A stretch of 64,000 nucleotides of DNA from Formicarius rufipectus. Lineage: Eukaryota > Chordata > Aves > Passeriformes > Formicariidae. Position 1 is the first letter of the stretch. The number at the start of each line of letters is the position of its first letter. The translations under genes were made by a program, and so were the position numbers. Below are positions 37,311-51,100 of this stretch, one piece after another. The stretch spans positions 496,633 to 560,632 of the forward strand of contig VXAU01000779.1 of assembly GCA_013399695.1 (NCBI GenBank). Reading direction: 5' to 3'. A model generated the notes under the pieces. It ran no database searches. It was not told the origin of the DNA and was given only the letters and a program-made list of their open reading frames with translations.

Positions 37311-40300
37311 AACAGCAGCAAATAAGCCAAAGATACATTCGACATCTCACCCAGACAGTGCCATAAAATGCACAGGGAGACTCTCAGCAGGGATACATGA
37401 GCTGGGATGGATCAGCTTTCCCTGGAGCTGTGGCAGGATACACCAACAGGGATCTTGGTCTTGTAGGATGGACCTGAGACCGCTGCCCCGAGACCCTGTG
37501 CCAAATTCCTGAGCCCTGGAATTTCCCCAGAATTCCAACATATTTCTGCATAAAGCCCATTCCTGTTTACATGCTCGGAGGGGGCAGGAATTTTGGGCAG
37601 TCAGGCAGTGGGCAGCCCGGGTGTAACTGAGAGTGAGCTGTGGATGTGCACATTCAATGAGTGCACTCTTTCTGCTCTGCTACCTGCTCCTCTAATTCAA
37701 TTTCCTCTGTCACAACCTCCTCATTCCCAGTACAGAGAACACATTTGCTTCAGCATGAGAAAGCAGGCACTTCTAAATCAAAAGCTGATGGTATTGAAGC
37801 AGATTACACAGTGCCTTTCAGGGAGCATGTAGCAAAGCAATCCAATCCCTCGAGCCCTTCATGACAAGGATGCTTTTTGCCTCCCTGTGGTCCAAGCACC
37901 AGCTCCTGCTTCCAGGGTCATCTGCAAGTGGGAGAACAGGACTTGAATAGGATTTATACCCTGTCAACACTGGGTTTTAACAACAGGTTTCCACTGCACG
38001 CCTGTCAGCAGCTACTGCTGCGTTATTTTGGTGTGGTGCACGTGTCTGTGTCTGGGATGTCTGGCTTCCAAAAACCCTGTCAGATGAAATGCATGCGAGC
38101 ATCCTCCATCTGCCTCACAGACAGAAGAATTTCAGTGTGCTCAGGATGGGCTGGACTTGCTGAGCATCCGATCTGAGGCAAAGCAGCCACATTTCTTCAT
38201 GATGAATGAGAACCGTCAGGATTTGTGCAGATCCCAGCCCCAGCCCTACACACCACCTTGCACATCCAGTCCCTCGGGCAGAGCAATGCCTGGAGTGTTG
38301 ATCCTGGAGGGATTTAGAAAGAGAACTGCTCAGTGCTGTCACAAGAGAAATTCACCAAGGTACATCTAGAAACAGAGCATTGTATGTTTGAAGGTCTGTC
38401 AGAACCAGGGAGACAGAGGTCTTTGTTGGGTTTAGATCTCTTCTGAGGATCTCAAGTTTTGCACAAAAATCCCATTAACACCTCAGATTAAATATTTAAA
38501 CTGCTGTGGATGGTGCCAGACACTGTTTTGGTGATTTGGTCTAACCTATCAGACTGGTCTGCAAAAGCCTCCAGTAAAATAGCCAGTCCAAGTGACAGGA
38601 TATGCACTCCCCATTTTCCCTAATGAGGTTACAGGTCTTTTCTGTTATTGTAGTTGACAACATCCATTTCTCTATTAGGACTCAATTATGCTTCTCACAG
38701 CACAGCACCCTGCCTTTCATAAGACAGAACCACTCATAGCGTTTTTATTTCATTTTCACCAGCTGGTTTTTGCTGAAAACGAGTAATACAGATACAGAGC
38801 CAAACACAAAACAATCTATCTACTCACATCCTCCCCTTTGTGGGTTCTTTGAACCAAAACCTGTTTTCTATTGGTGCTGTATTGGTCTCACAGTGATTAA
38901 TGCCCAGCATCCTGTTGTGTGATGCTCACTGTCACACACAGCCAGCTTCATCTTTGCCTGTCTGAATCCCTTCTGACCCCTCTGCTTTTCCTCAGCTCCT
39001 GATATTCACACGGTGGGAAATGAGTGGGCAGAAAAAAGTACTCAAATGAAAGTTAGACCTGGGTGAGGACCTCTGGTGGACTGGGAAGGACTTGTCCTCA
39101 CACAGCACTGCTTGAGGTTCTCTCCTGTGGAGAAAAGTGTTTCATCTTTAGCAGATGATGGCTACATTCCTGTTAGATTTGACAACCAAGGGATTTCCAG
39201 ATACTTTTATCTACATGTGAGGTTAAATTTCCTATCCCAGTGAAAAGCTGAAGCTGCCAGTGAATGCTGGGTCACAGTAGCAGGATTACAACAGCTTCAG
39301 AATCCAGATTGTGTTTTCTGATGGGGACAGGATGAATTTAGGGTGAGCTAAAAGATACAGAAATTACATTAACTCAGGAAGCACATCTTGAATGAGATCT
39401 AGAGCTGAAAGGAGACCTTACAGTGGTTATTGGCATCCAAATTCAAATGCAGTCCAGAGGTTCCTTTTGTCAATAACTACCAAGCCCAAAAGCTGCCTAC
39501 AAGAACACAGTGCTTTCATTTTCATTCCATTTCCCACAGGCAAGGTTAGACTTCCATGTGTGCTCTGACACTTTCTAGTCTGAGGATCTGAGTACCTACT
39601 GCCCAAGGTTGAGATATGTGAGTTGGATGGCCACCCAAAGCTGGGCATGCAGACCCAAAGCCCAGCCTGACAGAGATGCCCATATCATGCCCGACTCATG
39701 GTCTCTTGGTTGCTCTCTCCCTTACCTGAGGGCTCCTGCATTCCTGACTTGGCAGTGGCCAGGATTCACAGGGAACGTGAGCCGTGCACCAGCCTCCCTG
39801 GAGCTTGGTGATTCAGGCTTGAGAGGGGGGCTTTCACTGCCTCTAGGAAAGAGAGCCCCTAGTCAACATCCCCCACTTCCAATGTCCTAAGCAGCAGCAG
39901 CTGTATGAGAGCACTCCAACGCCACGATACCCATGACCTGTAGTTATTCTACAAATGATAGCTCAGTGTATTTAGACACCTACTGCCCCAAACAGGGCTT
40001 TATTCTGTATTCTGGTCAGGGGGTGAAACCAGAAGTTTTTAGGAGCTGAGATACATTCCTTGGTGCTTTGTGATAGCTGTCCCCAGGCAGTTCCCACTTG
40101 AACACATCAGCATGGACCTACGCTCAGTCATTAGCAACATTAACCCTGAGCCACCCTTCACACACCCTAAGGTTCTTCATTCAGTTCATCTTCATGCCCA
40201 ACTCTTTCATGGGCTTTCCCAGTTTGATTTTTTTCAGGTACTGCAGAACCTGCATGAGGGTGCTCAGTGTGTCCATTCCATTGAGATGCTGCAGTTCCTC

Positions 40301-40385
40301 TGGAAATCTGGTCTGGGATATTTGCAAGAACAAGGGCATATCATAAGCATGAGCAATGCAGATAGTCTGAGTTTGTGAGACAATG
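37311..40385. other. Non-coding region, mixed composition
   Basis: No gene is supported. Several patches (37350-37560, 37860-38340, 39440-39900) are more GC-rich than the surroundings, but no exon, domain or repeat is recognisable in them. Confidence 0.5.
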
Positions 40386-40643
40386 TGGCTGTGTGGTAAA
40401 GATCTTGAAAATGATACAGGAGAGAAAACCACGGATGGGAAATATGTATGAACTTGCAAAATAAATGAACACAGAGATGCCTACGTGACAAGTGGACAGT
40501 AGGTAGTAGCCAATAAATGCACGATGTATGTGTGATGCTGATGCTCTAAATGTATAAAACAATGAGCTTTGGGAACAATAAATGGACATTAGCCTGAGAT
40601 CATATTGGTCATCGTGCTGGGTCTGATTTCCCACTAATTCCAC
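40386..40643 (+). mobile_element. Probable solo retroviral LTR
   Basis: The block carries the ordered signals of a compact retroviral LTR. A TATA-type TATAAA lies at 40553-40558. A polyadenylation AATAAA follows at 40577-40582, with only 18 bases between them. A U5-like stretch containing ATATTGGTCATCGTGCTGGG comes next, which I recall from avian ERVK-type LTRs. The proposed ends are TG near 40386 and CA near 40643. No retroviral coding sequence is found next to it, so it looks like a solo LTR. Ends and class are not verified, and it carries no gene. Confidence 0.6.
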
Positions 40644-43600
40644 ATGGGGACTTTCAGTGTGCAGTGTAACACAGCCTAAAAGGATTAAAATCCTTGCCCT
40701 TTCACCCACAGGCATTGTCTGTAACTGGAGTGATATTTTTTTGTGATTTTTTTTCCTATCAGCTCTGTCCTTTATTTTCAGCAAGCTCTTTCTCTCTCTT
40801 GTAAACCATGTTGCCACTTTGGCCTCATCTTTGGCTAAAGGATAAGAAAATTCTTCTGTCTGATGTTGATCAGCCAGCAGGGAATGCTAGCCAGCCTCTA
40901 CTTTACCTCCCAAGAAAGAAAACAAGAAACTCTCCAAGCCAGCTTCCCACAGCCTGCAGGGCCTGGGATTTACAGCCTGTTTGAACTCTCCCAGATGGTA
41001 ACACACCAGGGCTGCTGCAACACCACGCTCGGTGTCTTGTCCAAAGGCACTTCCTCAGACTGATTTATTTGTTCTCTCAACTCCAACAAGGTTTTTTGTT
41101 GTGTCTCCCTCTCCCTGCTCTCTGACATTTTCCTGGTTCAAAGGCTGGACAATTTATACCACATGCTATATTCTTGTCCACCTAGCAAAACATGAAATCT
41201 AACAGGGGGGAAAAATAGGGTCAGGTAGATTTGGTACCTTGTGTTGACTAGTAATTAATAAATGTTCAAAATTTAACCAGATCCAGTATGTGCAGAAAGC
41301 TTGTCTGGGGAATGCTCTGTGTGCTGGTAGGTCTGTGAATAGTAAATTTACAGTTTACAGGTAAAGAAATATATGTGTAAACCTGGGAATGTGACATTGC
41401 AGTCCTTGCTTTTGGGGGGCTTATTTAATTGTGATGTATGCAGCAGTCATAATCATTTGTGTCCTAATTAAACAAAACATGCTCTTCAGAAATAATACAT
41501 CCATAGAGTTTGGAAACACTCCAGATACCCTTTTAGCTCCTAGGCAGTGTGTGTGTATGTGAATTTACATAAAAATAAATTATCATACAGCCCTTTCCTG
41601 CACAGTTCCTGATAATTCCATCAGGTTTAATGCATTAGCAAAGAAAACGAGGAAGAGACTATCAAAGAGTGAAGGGATAAATGGCAGCGCTTTCAACTCA
41701 GCAAGACATCAGGAAGCCCCATCATCTGCAGAGTTTAGTTTTGCTTTGACAGTCTCCTGGGAGGCTCTTAAAGACACCGCGAGGTGGATGCCAGGCTTAT
41801 CACCAGGGACCAGAACAATAGTTTGGAAGAACAAAAGCAAAGCCAGAGCACATTTATGAAGGAAGAAAATGAACAGAAAGGAAGTAAAAAGCTAAAAAAG
41901 ATCTCAAAGAAGGCTTTTCAGCCAAAAAATAAAAAAGGACACACAGCCCCCCTGCATTAGCACACTGTGGTACACAGTTTGGCTCAGAAGGCAAAGCTCT
42001 ATGTGTTATGTGTCACTGAATTCAAATATGTTCTCTTATCTGGTAATGGAATCATGCACACAATAGCATAAGGGGTGACAGAAATACAGAAAGAACAGAA
42101 AGTTTTGCTGGATTTTATGCAGGATATGGACTATCATGCAGTCATTAAAGATTGCTGGAAATGTTTCTAAAGCCAGTTCACGCTCTTTTGTGTCTCTGTT
42201 AGAAGTTGTGTGTGTGTGTGTGTGCAAAATGAGAGCTAGCTAATGTCCCTGTTTCCCATGCCAGTCTATAAAAACCCTTCTCCTTTTCTCTCTTTCACTT
42301 CTTCTAGTACTATATGACCAATTTAGATGCCTTTACCTTTGAAAATCCACCTGTAGGTACCAAAAATCATGAAATTAAAAGGCCCTTTCAAATCTATTCA
42401 TGACTTCTAAACCTCTCAACTTGTTCATCCACCTGAGAATTCAATCTCTCTCATTCCTCTGTAAAACAGCCATAAAGGGATAATATTTTCAGGGCTGGGA
42501 TTAGGAGAGAGACATAAAGTTGGTTTCTTTCATTGAGTATGAAACTGGGCTGGTGACAAAACCCAAAGCCTGAATATCACCATCTGGATCACTCAGCTGC
42601 TGAAGAATTCACTGTACCAGAAATCTGCCTCTTGCCCCTAGAGTCCTACCACTACTTGTATTTCTATAATTTTCCAACACAGTTCTTGCACAAGTTCTGG
42701 GTATTAATGGGAGGGTGGCATGCTGTCTCTCAGATATTTTTAAAGCCACTTTTTTAGCATTGTAACATATTTGTTTGGGGTTTTTTTTTTCCTTTCCCTT
42801 TTTCTTGCCATATGATCTGCCTAAAGCTGCTTCTTCTTTATTGCTAAAGATAAACTCTGCGCAAAAGTTATTTTCTCTGCCAAAACACTCATTTTCAGTC
42901 AATTGCACTTTGCATGAGAAAAAGCTGTGGGGGATTGTACCCCATGAACTTTGAATGTCTTTCAAATGAGTTCTCTTTAGACTGAGAACAGTCCACACCA
43001 CCTATAAATCTGTCTGCTATCCTGTCTGATTAAAAGCTGCAATTCTTAAATTAACATGCTGCAGCAGGCAGGCTGTAAAACATTTTAGTTTCTGTATTTC
43101 TGTGCATACCTTCCACTCTGTAAATCTCACTTCTCTTTTCCCTTCTTCAGTAATGTGACAAGGCATTTGTTCAGCATTTATGTTGCTTGTCTAATGTGAA
43201 ATATTGGGATTTCCCACTTGGACCAAGCCCAGGACAATCTATTCTGTCTCCAAAAGTGACCTTTTTCATGCAAATGGGAACAATCCTGTAACCACACCAG
43301 AATTCCTCCTGCCCTCTAAAAGACACTGGCTCAAACACTGACAAAATACTGAATATGGCTTCCAATAAATCCATGTTAAGAGAATGAAAACTTTGGTAAA
43401 TATTCTGCATTCTGTGAATCTGTGGACCTGTGATGTTTTGTCACAGGCTCCCATGTGAAAACCTGTTCTAAATTTCTTTATTATCACGTTCAGTGTCTCC
43501 ACTGTTCTTGTGTTTTAGGACAGCAGAAGTTCCTGATCTGCCATCTCCCATCCATGTGTTATTGTCTATAATCTATTATTATCTATAATTATAATTATCA

Positions 43601-45045
43601 CTTTTGTGTATTCTGTTATTATTTATATCTTTATCTGCCTCTATAACTGTCACCATATCTACTACCCAAGCCACTTGCCCATTTTGTGGCATCCTAAGGT
43701 AATTTACTGCAACCACATTTACCCAAAGTAAACAAATGCACACCCAAAGAAGTATTCAAGCCCCAGGATCCTTCATTACAGTTTTCCATGTCTGGAATAA
43801 AAGCACTAATTGATTGGTGAATGTCTTAGTCTAACAGCCTACCTGCATCTGCATAAAAATTTTATCAGCAAGAGTGCAAAATACCATCAGACACAAAAAC
43901 CCACCCCTTGATGTATGAAAGCAATTTAAATGTCCCAAAAATTATTAAATATTTAACATATTGCTAGGTTTTGTCTTTTTGACGGTGAGGGGGAGTTGGT
44001 TTTGTTTGGTTGGGTTTTTTTGGGTTTTTTTGGTGGTTTTTTTGGTGGTTTTTGTTTTTGTTTTTTTAACCAGTGTTTAGAATTTAATTACTTCAGTAAA
44101 TGCTTCTGTTTCTTTAGTTCACTGCCTTAGAAGGGTGCCAGGAAAATGATTTTATAAACACAATCACACAATCACACTTTTTGCTGCTTCTTTTCTTAGT
44201 ATATATAGAGAGTCTGACACTTAGAGGAGATTTGATTTCACAGCTAAAACTGAGTAAAATTCTAAAATGTTGCACAGCAACTCTCCCCTGTTCACTCAGC
44301 AGAGGTGCTTTCCAAGGACCACCTAAAATATTCAGGAGTATTTCCAGAAACTCAACAGACTATACGATTCTGTGAAACATAATGAATTAAAATGAAAACC
44401 CAATACCTCTCTGTATATTATAAATATTTAATACTTTATGTGCCTGTAGTAACCTGGGCATGCAAACCTTGGAAAGATGTTTTTTGGGGTTCTTTTTTGT
44501 CATAATGTGACAACCACAGGGATGTCATTTGCATCTGAAAGTTAATGAAAAAGGCAAAACAGCTCAAAGAAGTATTTTTGGCTTACAAACAGGGTGAGTA
44601 GTCTGCGGCTGGGTAACACCAGTGTCGTAGGTGGTACTTTCATTAGGATACTTTGACAGCAGAATAACTCCACTGCAAACTGATAGAGAAACTGGCAAAG
44701 CACAGGAGAAGGGTGTGTGTCAGAATGTTGAAGCACCTGTGCACAGTTTTCATTTTACTGAAGGATCTTGCCATTTTTATCAGCTTTTTTATTATTTTAT
44801 TCTTTCCTGTGAAATCTCAACACACAGTCAGCTTTTGATAGTTCTGCTTTTTTTGATAAGTTTGCTTTATGGATGTGTGCATGTGTTCCATAAGGATATC
44901 CATGAAGCAGTCCTAATGACACCATGGGAATTTTGGTAAGATGGTCCACCTTCAGCAGAGTAACAAATTCATCACAGATTAATGATAACACTATTACGAA
45001 GAATATTCATAGTTTGGTTTGGATAAGGATGTACAAAAGTGGATA
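40644..45045. other. AT-rich non-coding region
   Basis: No gene is supported. It contains a (GT)n run at about 42207-42224 and a GTTT/GGTTTTTT low-complexity tract at 43995-44070. Confidence 0.6.
43995..44070. repeat. T/G-rich low-complexity tract
   Basis: Runs of T separated by G or GG (GGTTTTTTTGG type), with no C until it ends. It is comparable to the GTTT tract at 14.5 kb. Confidence 0.8.
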
Positions 45046-45171
45046 TCCTCCCTCCCTCCCTCCCTCCCTCCCTCCCTCCCTTCCTTCCTTCCTTCCTTCC
45101 TTCCTTCCTTCCTTCCTTCCTTCCTCTCCCTCCCTTCCTCTCTCCTTCCCTTCCTCTCTCCCTCCCTGCAG
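45046..45171. repeat. Polypyrimidine microsatellite (CCCT)n-(CTTC)n
   Basis: About 125 bp of pure C/T on the plus strand. It starts with about eight CCCT units, changes to about eleven CTTC units, then to irregular CTCTC/CCTTCC sequence ending in CCCTGCAG. The two-part structure shows separate expansion of two related units. Ser/Leu/Pro-rich frames across it are artefacts of the repeat. Confidence 0.97.
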
Positions 45172-48100
45172 TTAATGACAGAGGACTGTCAGTATTTCAG
45201 AGCTCTACTGAATTCCTTGCCATTGCTCAGAGACTCAGAAAACTTGGAGAGGGAAAAAAAATGCTGTGTATAATTTAAATTCAGTTCAGAGTCAACTTGA
45301 TGTGATGAAAAGATCACAGAAACCTGCATCAAAACATTCCTGCAACCAAGCAGGGAAGAAATACACCCACCTTTGAGGAAATGTCTCTGAAATTAAAAGG
45401 TGTTTTAATAACACTGATATGTTTTTCTTTAATTTTTTTTTGCTTGGTTTAGTTTGGGTTGGGTTGGGTTTTTTTGCATTCTGCAGCATGCCAAGTAAGT
45501 GTCATTTCAAAATGTATTGCATATTCATACAGCTGTATTGAGGTATTTTGGGCAAAAAAAACCCAAAAATACCACAGAGCAGCTCGGGGACAGCTGCAGC
45601 GCTGACACAAACACCAGAAGAGAGGTGGAGGTCACGTAACCCACCTCCTCTTCTGAATTCTTTTGCCATCGTTTCTGCCAGAGCTGCCTCTTACACAATC
45701 AGAAAATTCCAGAGATGAGCGTTTAGCAGCATCCCTGTGCAGCTTAACTCATCCCAGAGCTCCACAGTGTTTATCCTTGGGATACAGTTACACCATCACT
45801 TCTGTCCTATCCACCACAGGAAAAAAGGAAAAGAACAATAGTCCTTACAATAATAGTTCCCTTTCGTTTCTCATGTTCATTTCAGGGGGTTCCACTTTGG
45901 TGTTCCCTCATGGTGTGATCTCGAGCCTCCCATGCCCAGCTGGTACTGACGTCTGTATTCCCAATATCCTGGGTTTTTATTGGGATATCCCAATATCCAC
46001 AGTTTGCCCCAACACTGCTATCCTGGGGTTTTCTGGAACACCTCACTCCTGGAACTCTGATTTCACCTGGAGAGTCCTGCTGAGGGCTTTGCCTCCCACA
46101 ATACTTCCTTAGAGACCTCAGATTCCTGCAGTTCCCAACTCTTTTTTCTTTTCTTTTGAACATTCTGCACAGCAACAATAAATCAGTAATTTATTATTAA
46201 TGTTCTTTTGGGGCATTTTGGCAGAAATAATTATATGGTGTTATGTGGCTCCAGAAGAAGAAAATCCTTGCTGTAAACAAAATGTTCAGAGTGGGAATAG
46301 AAGGGTTTACCTCACTGTAGGGAATATTTTGCTCCTCCTGTAGACCTCCCTGCTCAAATATCTAATTTTCTATATTTACTCTCAGGAAATTGCAGCTATT
46401 GAAATTATTGGAGAAGCTGGTGAGAGGGTTTTGGTGGTGGGTTTTTTGGGTTGGCATTTTTATTTAATAGCTATTTCTTTAAAATACAGGCTGGAAAAGG
46501 GTTTGAATATATAGGTACTGGTGGGAAGGTACTACTGTGCCTATAAACCTCATTAAAATGCCAGTGAATTTAAAGGGTGAATTGGACAGAGTAAAACAAT
46601 AGATGCCTTCTGAGACAAAATTCTGGCTGTTCTGTGCTGCTGGACAGAATGTTTCTTCCTATAGGACCAGGACACCAAGAAAATGCAAAAATAAGATATT
46701 TTAAGATGCAGGGGGGGAAAATTAAAAATAAAAAAAAAGAAGAAAAAGGAAGAAAATAAAAAGAAAAAATAAAGAAGACTGACAATAATACAATATCCCT
46801 TTTGCTATTATTGACTGTCATTCCATGACTACAAATTCTGATTCAATATTCTGAGCTATTTTAACTAGTTTTTGTTATTAATTTCCCAACACAACTGGCT
46901 AGAGCCACAAAATCAGCATCAGGTTATGCAGCATCTCCTTCTGGAAGGGCTGGAAGTTTGTTTTGTCCTTCTGAGCATCCAGTTATCCATTGTTCCAAAT
47001 GGTTCTGAGAAAATTCAGCACGTAAAGAAGTTACCTACTCATTTGAAAGACAGACAGACTGAGAAAGCTGCAACCCCCATCACTCAGGGTGTGGTGATGC
47101 TGCCAGGGGATGCTCCTGCTGTGCTGGGGAAGGTTCCCCCCAGCTGAAAACAGCTTTTAGCACCAGTTCTGCAAACAGCTGTGACTCCTCAGAGGGTTTT
47201 AACCCTCTCGAACTAAACACCATTCTTGTCAACAGCCTAGCTGTGTCTGCTTGCAGAGACACGTCAAGAAACTGCGATGTTTGAGTCAACTCGGCTTTTC
47301 TGAGGCTCTTTATGCGCTGGATTTGAAGCCCACGGTTCATTTTCTTCCTTAGGGCACAGTGGCATCTAGTGGTCCTACAGGGAGTGGATGGGGAAGATAA
47401 GTGTATAGAAAAGTAGGCTTTTTCCTCCTCTTCCTTTTCCTCCTCCTCCTCCTCCTTCTTTATTCTTTTTTTTTTTTTTTCTTTTTAATTTTTAAGAATC
47501 TATTTTTACAAGAACCATTCTTGCAGCTGCATGGGTTTGTGAATACATCTATAATGTGTTCAAATGCTTTCGTTGCCAGAGATATGAGCAGGTGCTGCAG
47601 GAAAGGAATTTGAGCACTTAACGCTGCTCAGTGGCTTTATTTCAAATCAATTAAAATAATGTATTTTTAAGTTGACTGGAATGGGGCTATTATATTTACA
47701 TAGATAACTTAATTTGAGGTTTGGCCAATGCTAGCAATTAGAGTGATTGGAAGTTTTAAGTAGTTATATATTTGAGAAATTGGGCACTTAAATTTTATGT
47801 GTTCGTTATGTTATCTTCAACTTGTTAGAATTTCACATACTGAAATCTACTTTTATTTCCAGGGATTTTTGCCAGCATATGTCATGATGGTGAGTGATAA
47901 AGAGCATTTCCACTACTGCAGCTGAGAAAAAGAGAGTGGACCAAGCAAGTGTTTTGAGATTATCACTGCAGAGACATTTAATTGGATAAATGGTCTGTAA
48001 TTATATCTAACTCTCTTAGAAGGAATTATATTCCAAAATGATCTGTTTTATCTTAAGGAGATGATGCAATATATCTTTACACAGTTGCTTTCATGCAGCT

Positions 48101-51100
48101 CACACTGGAGTCCAAGGCAGCCTAAAAGCAAAACAATTTCATTTTGAGGTCAGTGGTTGGTCTGTTTACTAATGTTTATTTCCATTATTACAGGTGACGA
48201 TCCAGGCAATGTCCATAGGCTCGTTCTGGTTCTGGCATTTTGCTTTTTCTGACAGTTTTGTATGGCAGAAAAAATAAAAGCAACTGAGATCATGGGACTG
48301 ACACTGCACACCTGGTGGCTTTAGAATGAATGTCATTGGGAAGCAGTTGGATGAAATCCACATTAGCATTAATGTGAGTTAAGTGAGCACAGCCATAGGA
48401 GAAAACACATCAGTCTGTAAAGGAAGGGAGGATCTGTGGTTCACCACTTGGAAAAAAAAAATAATGAGGAACTCACAAGAAACCAATAACAAATGTTTTG
48501 GTGGCTGATGGAAGTGGTACCATGGGTCCCACCAGTTTCATCCGCTTTTTGAATTTGCTGTATTTTGGTTCTGTATCTTAGGTGGCTACTCCAGGGGGCA
48601 AAGGGAAAACCCAAACCCTATTGGTGTGGGAAATGCAATAAAAACAAAGCATCCCTGGTTCAAAGTCTGCCTGGCAGAGCTCTGTGATGACTTCAGCCAT
48701 CAGATTAAGGCATTTTTAAAAAATCCACTAAAACCAGCTATGAGATTTAGAATAAGGGTCTGTCAGAGAGCTGAACACTATAGGATATAAATGCACTTCC
48801 TGAGTAAAAATGAAATATGAAAAATTAATTATTCTTATAGTGATGAGGGAGAAATCACTGTGCTTTGAACGTTCTTTCTCAAAACTACATAGATCTTGAA
48901 CTCGACCAAGAAAATTGTTGGCAAACACTGATGTTCATAACAAATATTGCTGAAGATGTGCAAATAAAGACAGAGCCATAAAATGTTGTCCTTGCTTCCT
49001 GCCAGAGATGCAAGCTCTCCAGCAGTGAAAGGGATGAGCAGGTACATGGTGTTCTGGGTGAAGAACTGGCTGAAGGGCAATAAAACATCCTTGCCTTCAA
49101 TTGGAACGCAATCTTTTTAAGATTCACTGAAAAAAATAGAAGGCAAGTGAAAGGAATGTATGTGGGTTTGTATGTTTTCAGATGAAAACAAACAAAAGTT
49201 TTAAAGTAAATTATATATAAAAAAAAAAAACCACACTTCAGCAGAGAGATTTTGGAGAACAGAAAGATGCTAACCAAGATTATTACAGGTTACACACAGC
49301 ATTTTATTCTAACAGCCTATATTTGAGCAAGAAACTGGGATTCATTTGAAAAGAAAATACATATTATTATACACTATTCCTATCAGGATATGAATGTGAG
49401 AAAACGTCAAGAAATCAGCCTTTAAATCCATTGACAAAATGTCTACGAAAATAGTTTTCAGCTCCAAACAAAACAGCTGAATGTCACCCTGCAAACTTCA
49501 TCCTTGAGACACCTGCAAAGGATTTGACATTGCAAAGCTATGCCCAGTCCCACACAGAAAGAGCAAGGACCAAGCAGATGACAGAGCTGGTACCTTGTGA
49601 AGCCCTTGGCTTCAAGAGTAATTCTTATTGGTTTGAAATGAAACATTCAATACAGAAATCAGGTAAGCAGGGTGGAACTTGCTTGGGTATTCTCTGGTAA
49701 GGCTTTCCCAGCTTGTTTCCAACCTGGACACAGCAAGGGTTGTGCTCCCATTGAGGACACTCCTATTGCAAACTGAACCAAGGACTTGTGCCAAACACGT
49801 TGAAAGCACACTCTGAGCAGACATGTGCTGGTTTAAACTGGAAGGAGAAATGAATCTGACCAGGATGAGATTGCAAGTCAATTAACAATTAATAAAAGAT
49901 CACAAAATACACTGATAAGGAAAAAAAAAATTCATTTGTGCCACAAAACCAGATGTCCAGCCCAGCCCAGTGGGGCACGAGCAGGATGGAGCTCACCAAC
50001 CCCTGTGCTGAGCACCACGTGGGGCACCTGAGTTCAGAGTAAGAAGAAAGAAACCTGCTGGTGAAAATGATGGTGGCAGTCTGGTGGCACTCCCAGTCCA
50101 GTCGGGGCTCTGCTCCTCCTCTGGATCTGAACAGAGATCCCAGTCCCAAAACCCCAACTTATCTCTGCTTGGGCTCAGATGGGAACACCCAGTCCCTCCC
50201 CCAGGGTGGGGAGTTTCCCAAGGGGTAATTTACTCTGTGAGGTCAATCCTGGCATATTTTTGGCCTCCCTGCTGGCCCCTGAGCAGACATGACCCCTCAG
50301 GTGGGTGTGAAGGTCCTGATGGCTTCCCTGAGGGGAGTTCTCACACCTGAGTCATTGGTGTGGAGACAGGAAAACTTCCATATCCTACAGAAGTTCCTGA
50401 ACACCCAGTTTGTACCTCAGGGGTCAGGTGTGCCCTGGGCAGCTGCTGCCAATGGTCCATGGTGAGCAGTTCATGAGAAAATGACACAGAGGGTTTAGAA
50501 TCCACACCCACCCAGTGCCAAACTGAGCCTGGCTACTATAACCAGGACAACACACCACGGGCAGTCTCTGCCCGGTGAACCTGCTCATGGTTCTGCAGGT
50601 CTCTTCCAAAGACCCCAGGCAGATTTTACTGCCGGGAGAGTGTGGGTGTTGCCTGAAGCTCAATCCTTGCAGAGATGAGGCACTTGCAGTTTGATTTTGA
50701 AGGAGACAATCATGGTTGAACTAAATTGTTTCAGTTAAGTGGAAATTAAGCCTGTTGTGCACCACAAGGCTTACACTGAGATAGGCTGCTCACACAAAAC
50801 CTGCCCTTCACGTGAGGATTTAGCATTTCTGTCACCAATTGCTTGCTGAAACACAATAAAATAGGTATGTCCATTCATTTGCCTGAGAGAATGCTGGCAC
50901 ACAACTAAACTCCTGACAACCTCAGGTTTCCTAAGTTACATTCTCTGGAATACAATATATTCTTCTGCTAAACCTTCACATCAGTAAGTAATCTAAATTT
51001 TTTCCTTTTCTGATACATAGCTTGTTTTTCTTCCTGAAAAGTTCTTTTCAAATGGGAAATCAGCAAAAGAATGTTACCCTTCTCTCCTCTGATGTCTTAA

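Noticed and set aside
40341..40817. A 158-codon minus-strand frame
   Set aside because: It crosses the proposed LTR in antisense and includes no recognisable domain; the translation looks random.
44924..45278. Pro/Ser/Leu-rich frames of about 80 codons
   Set aside because: They are the translation of the CCCT/CTTC microsatellite.
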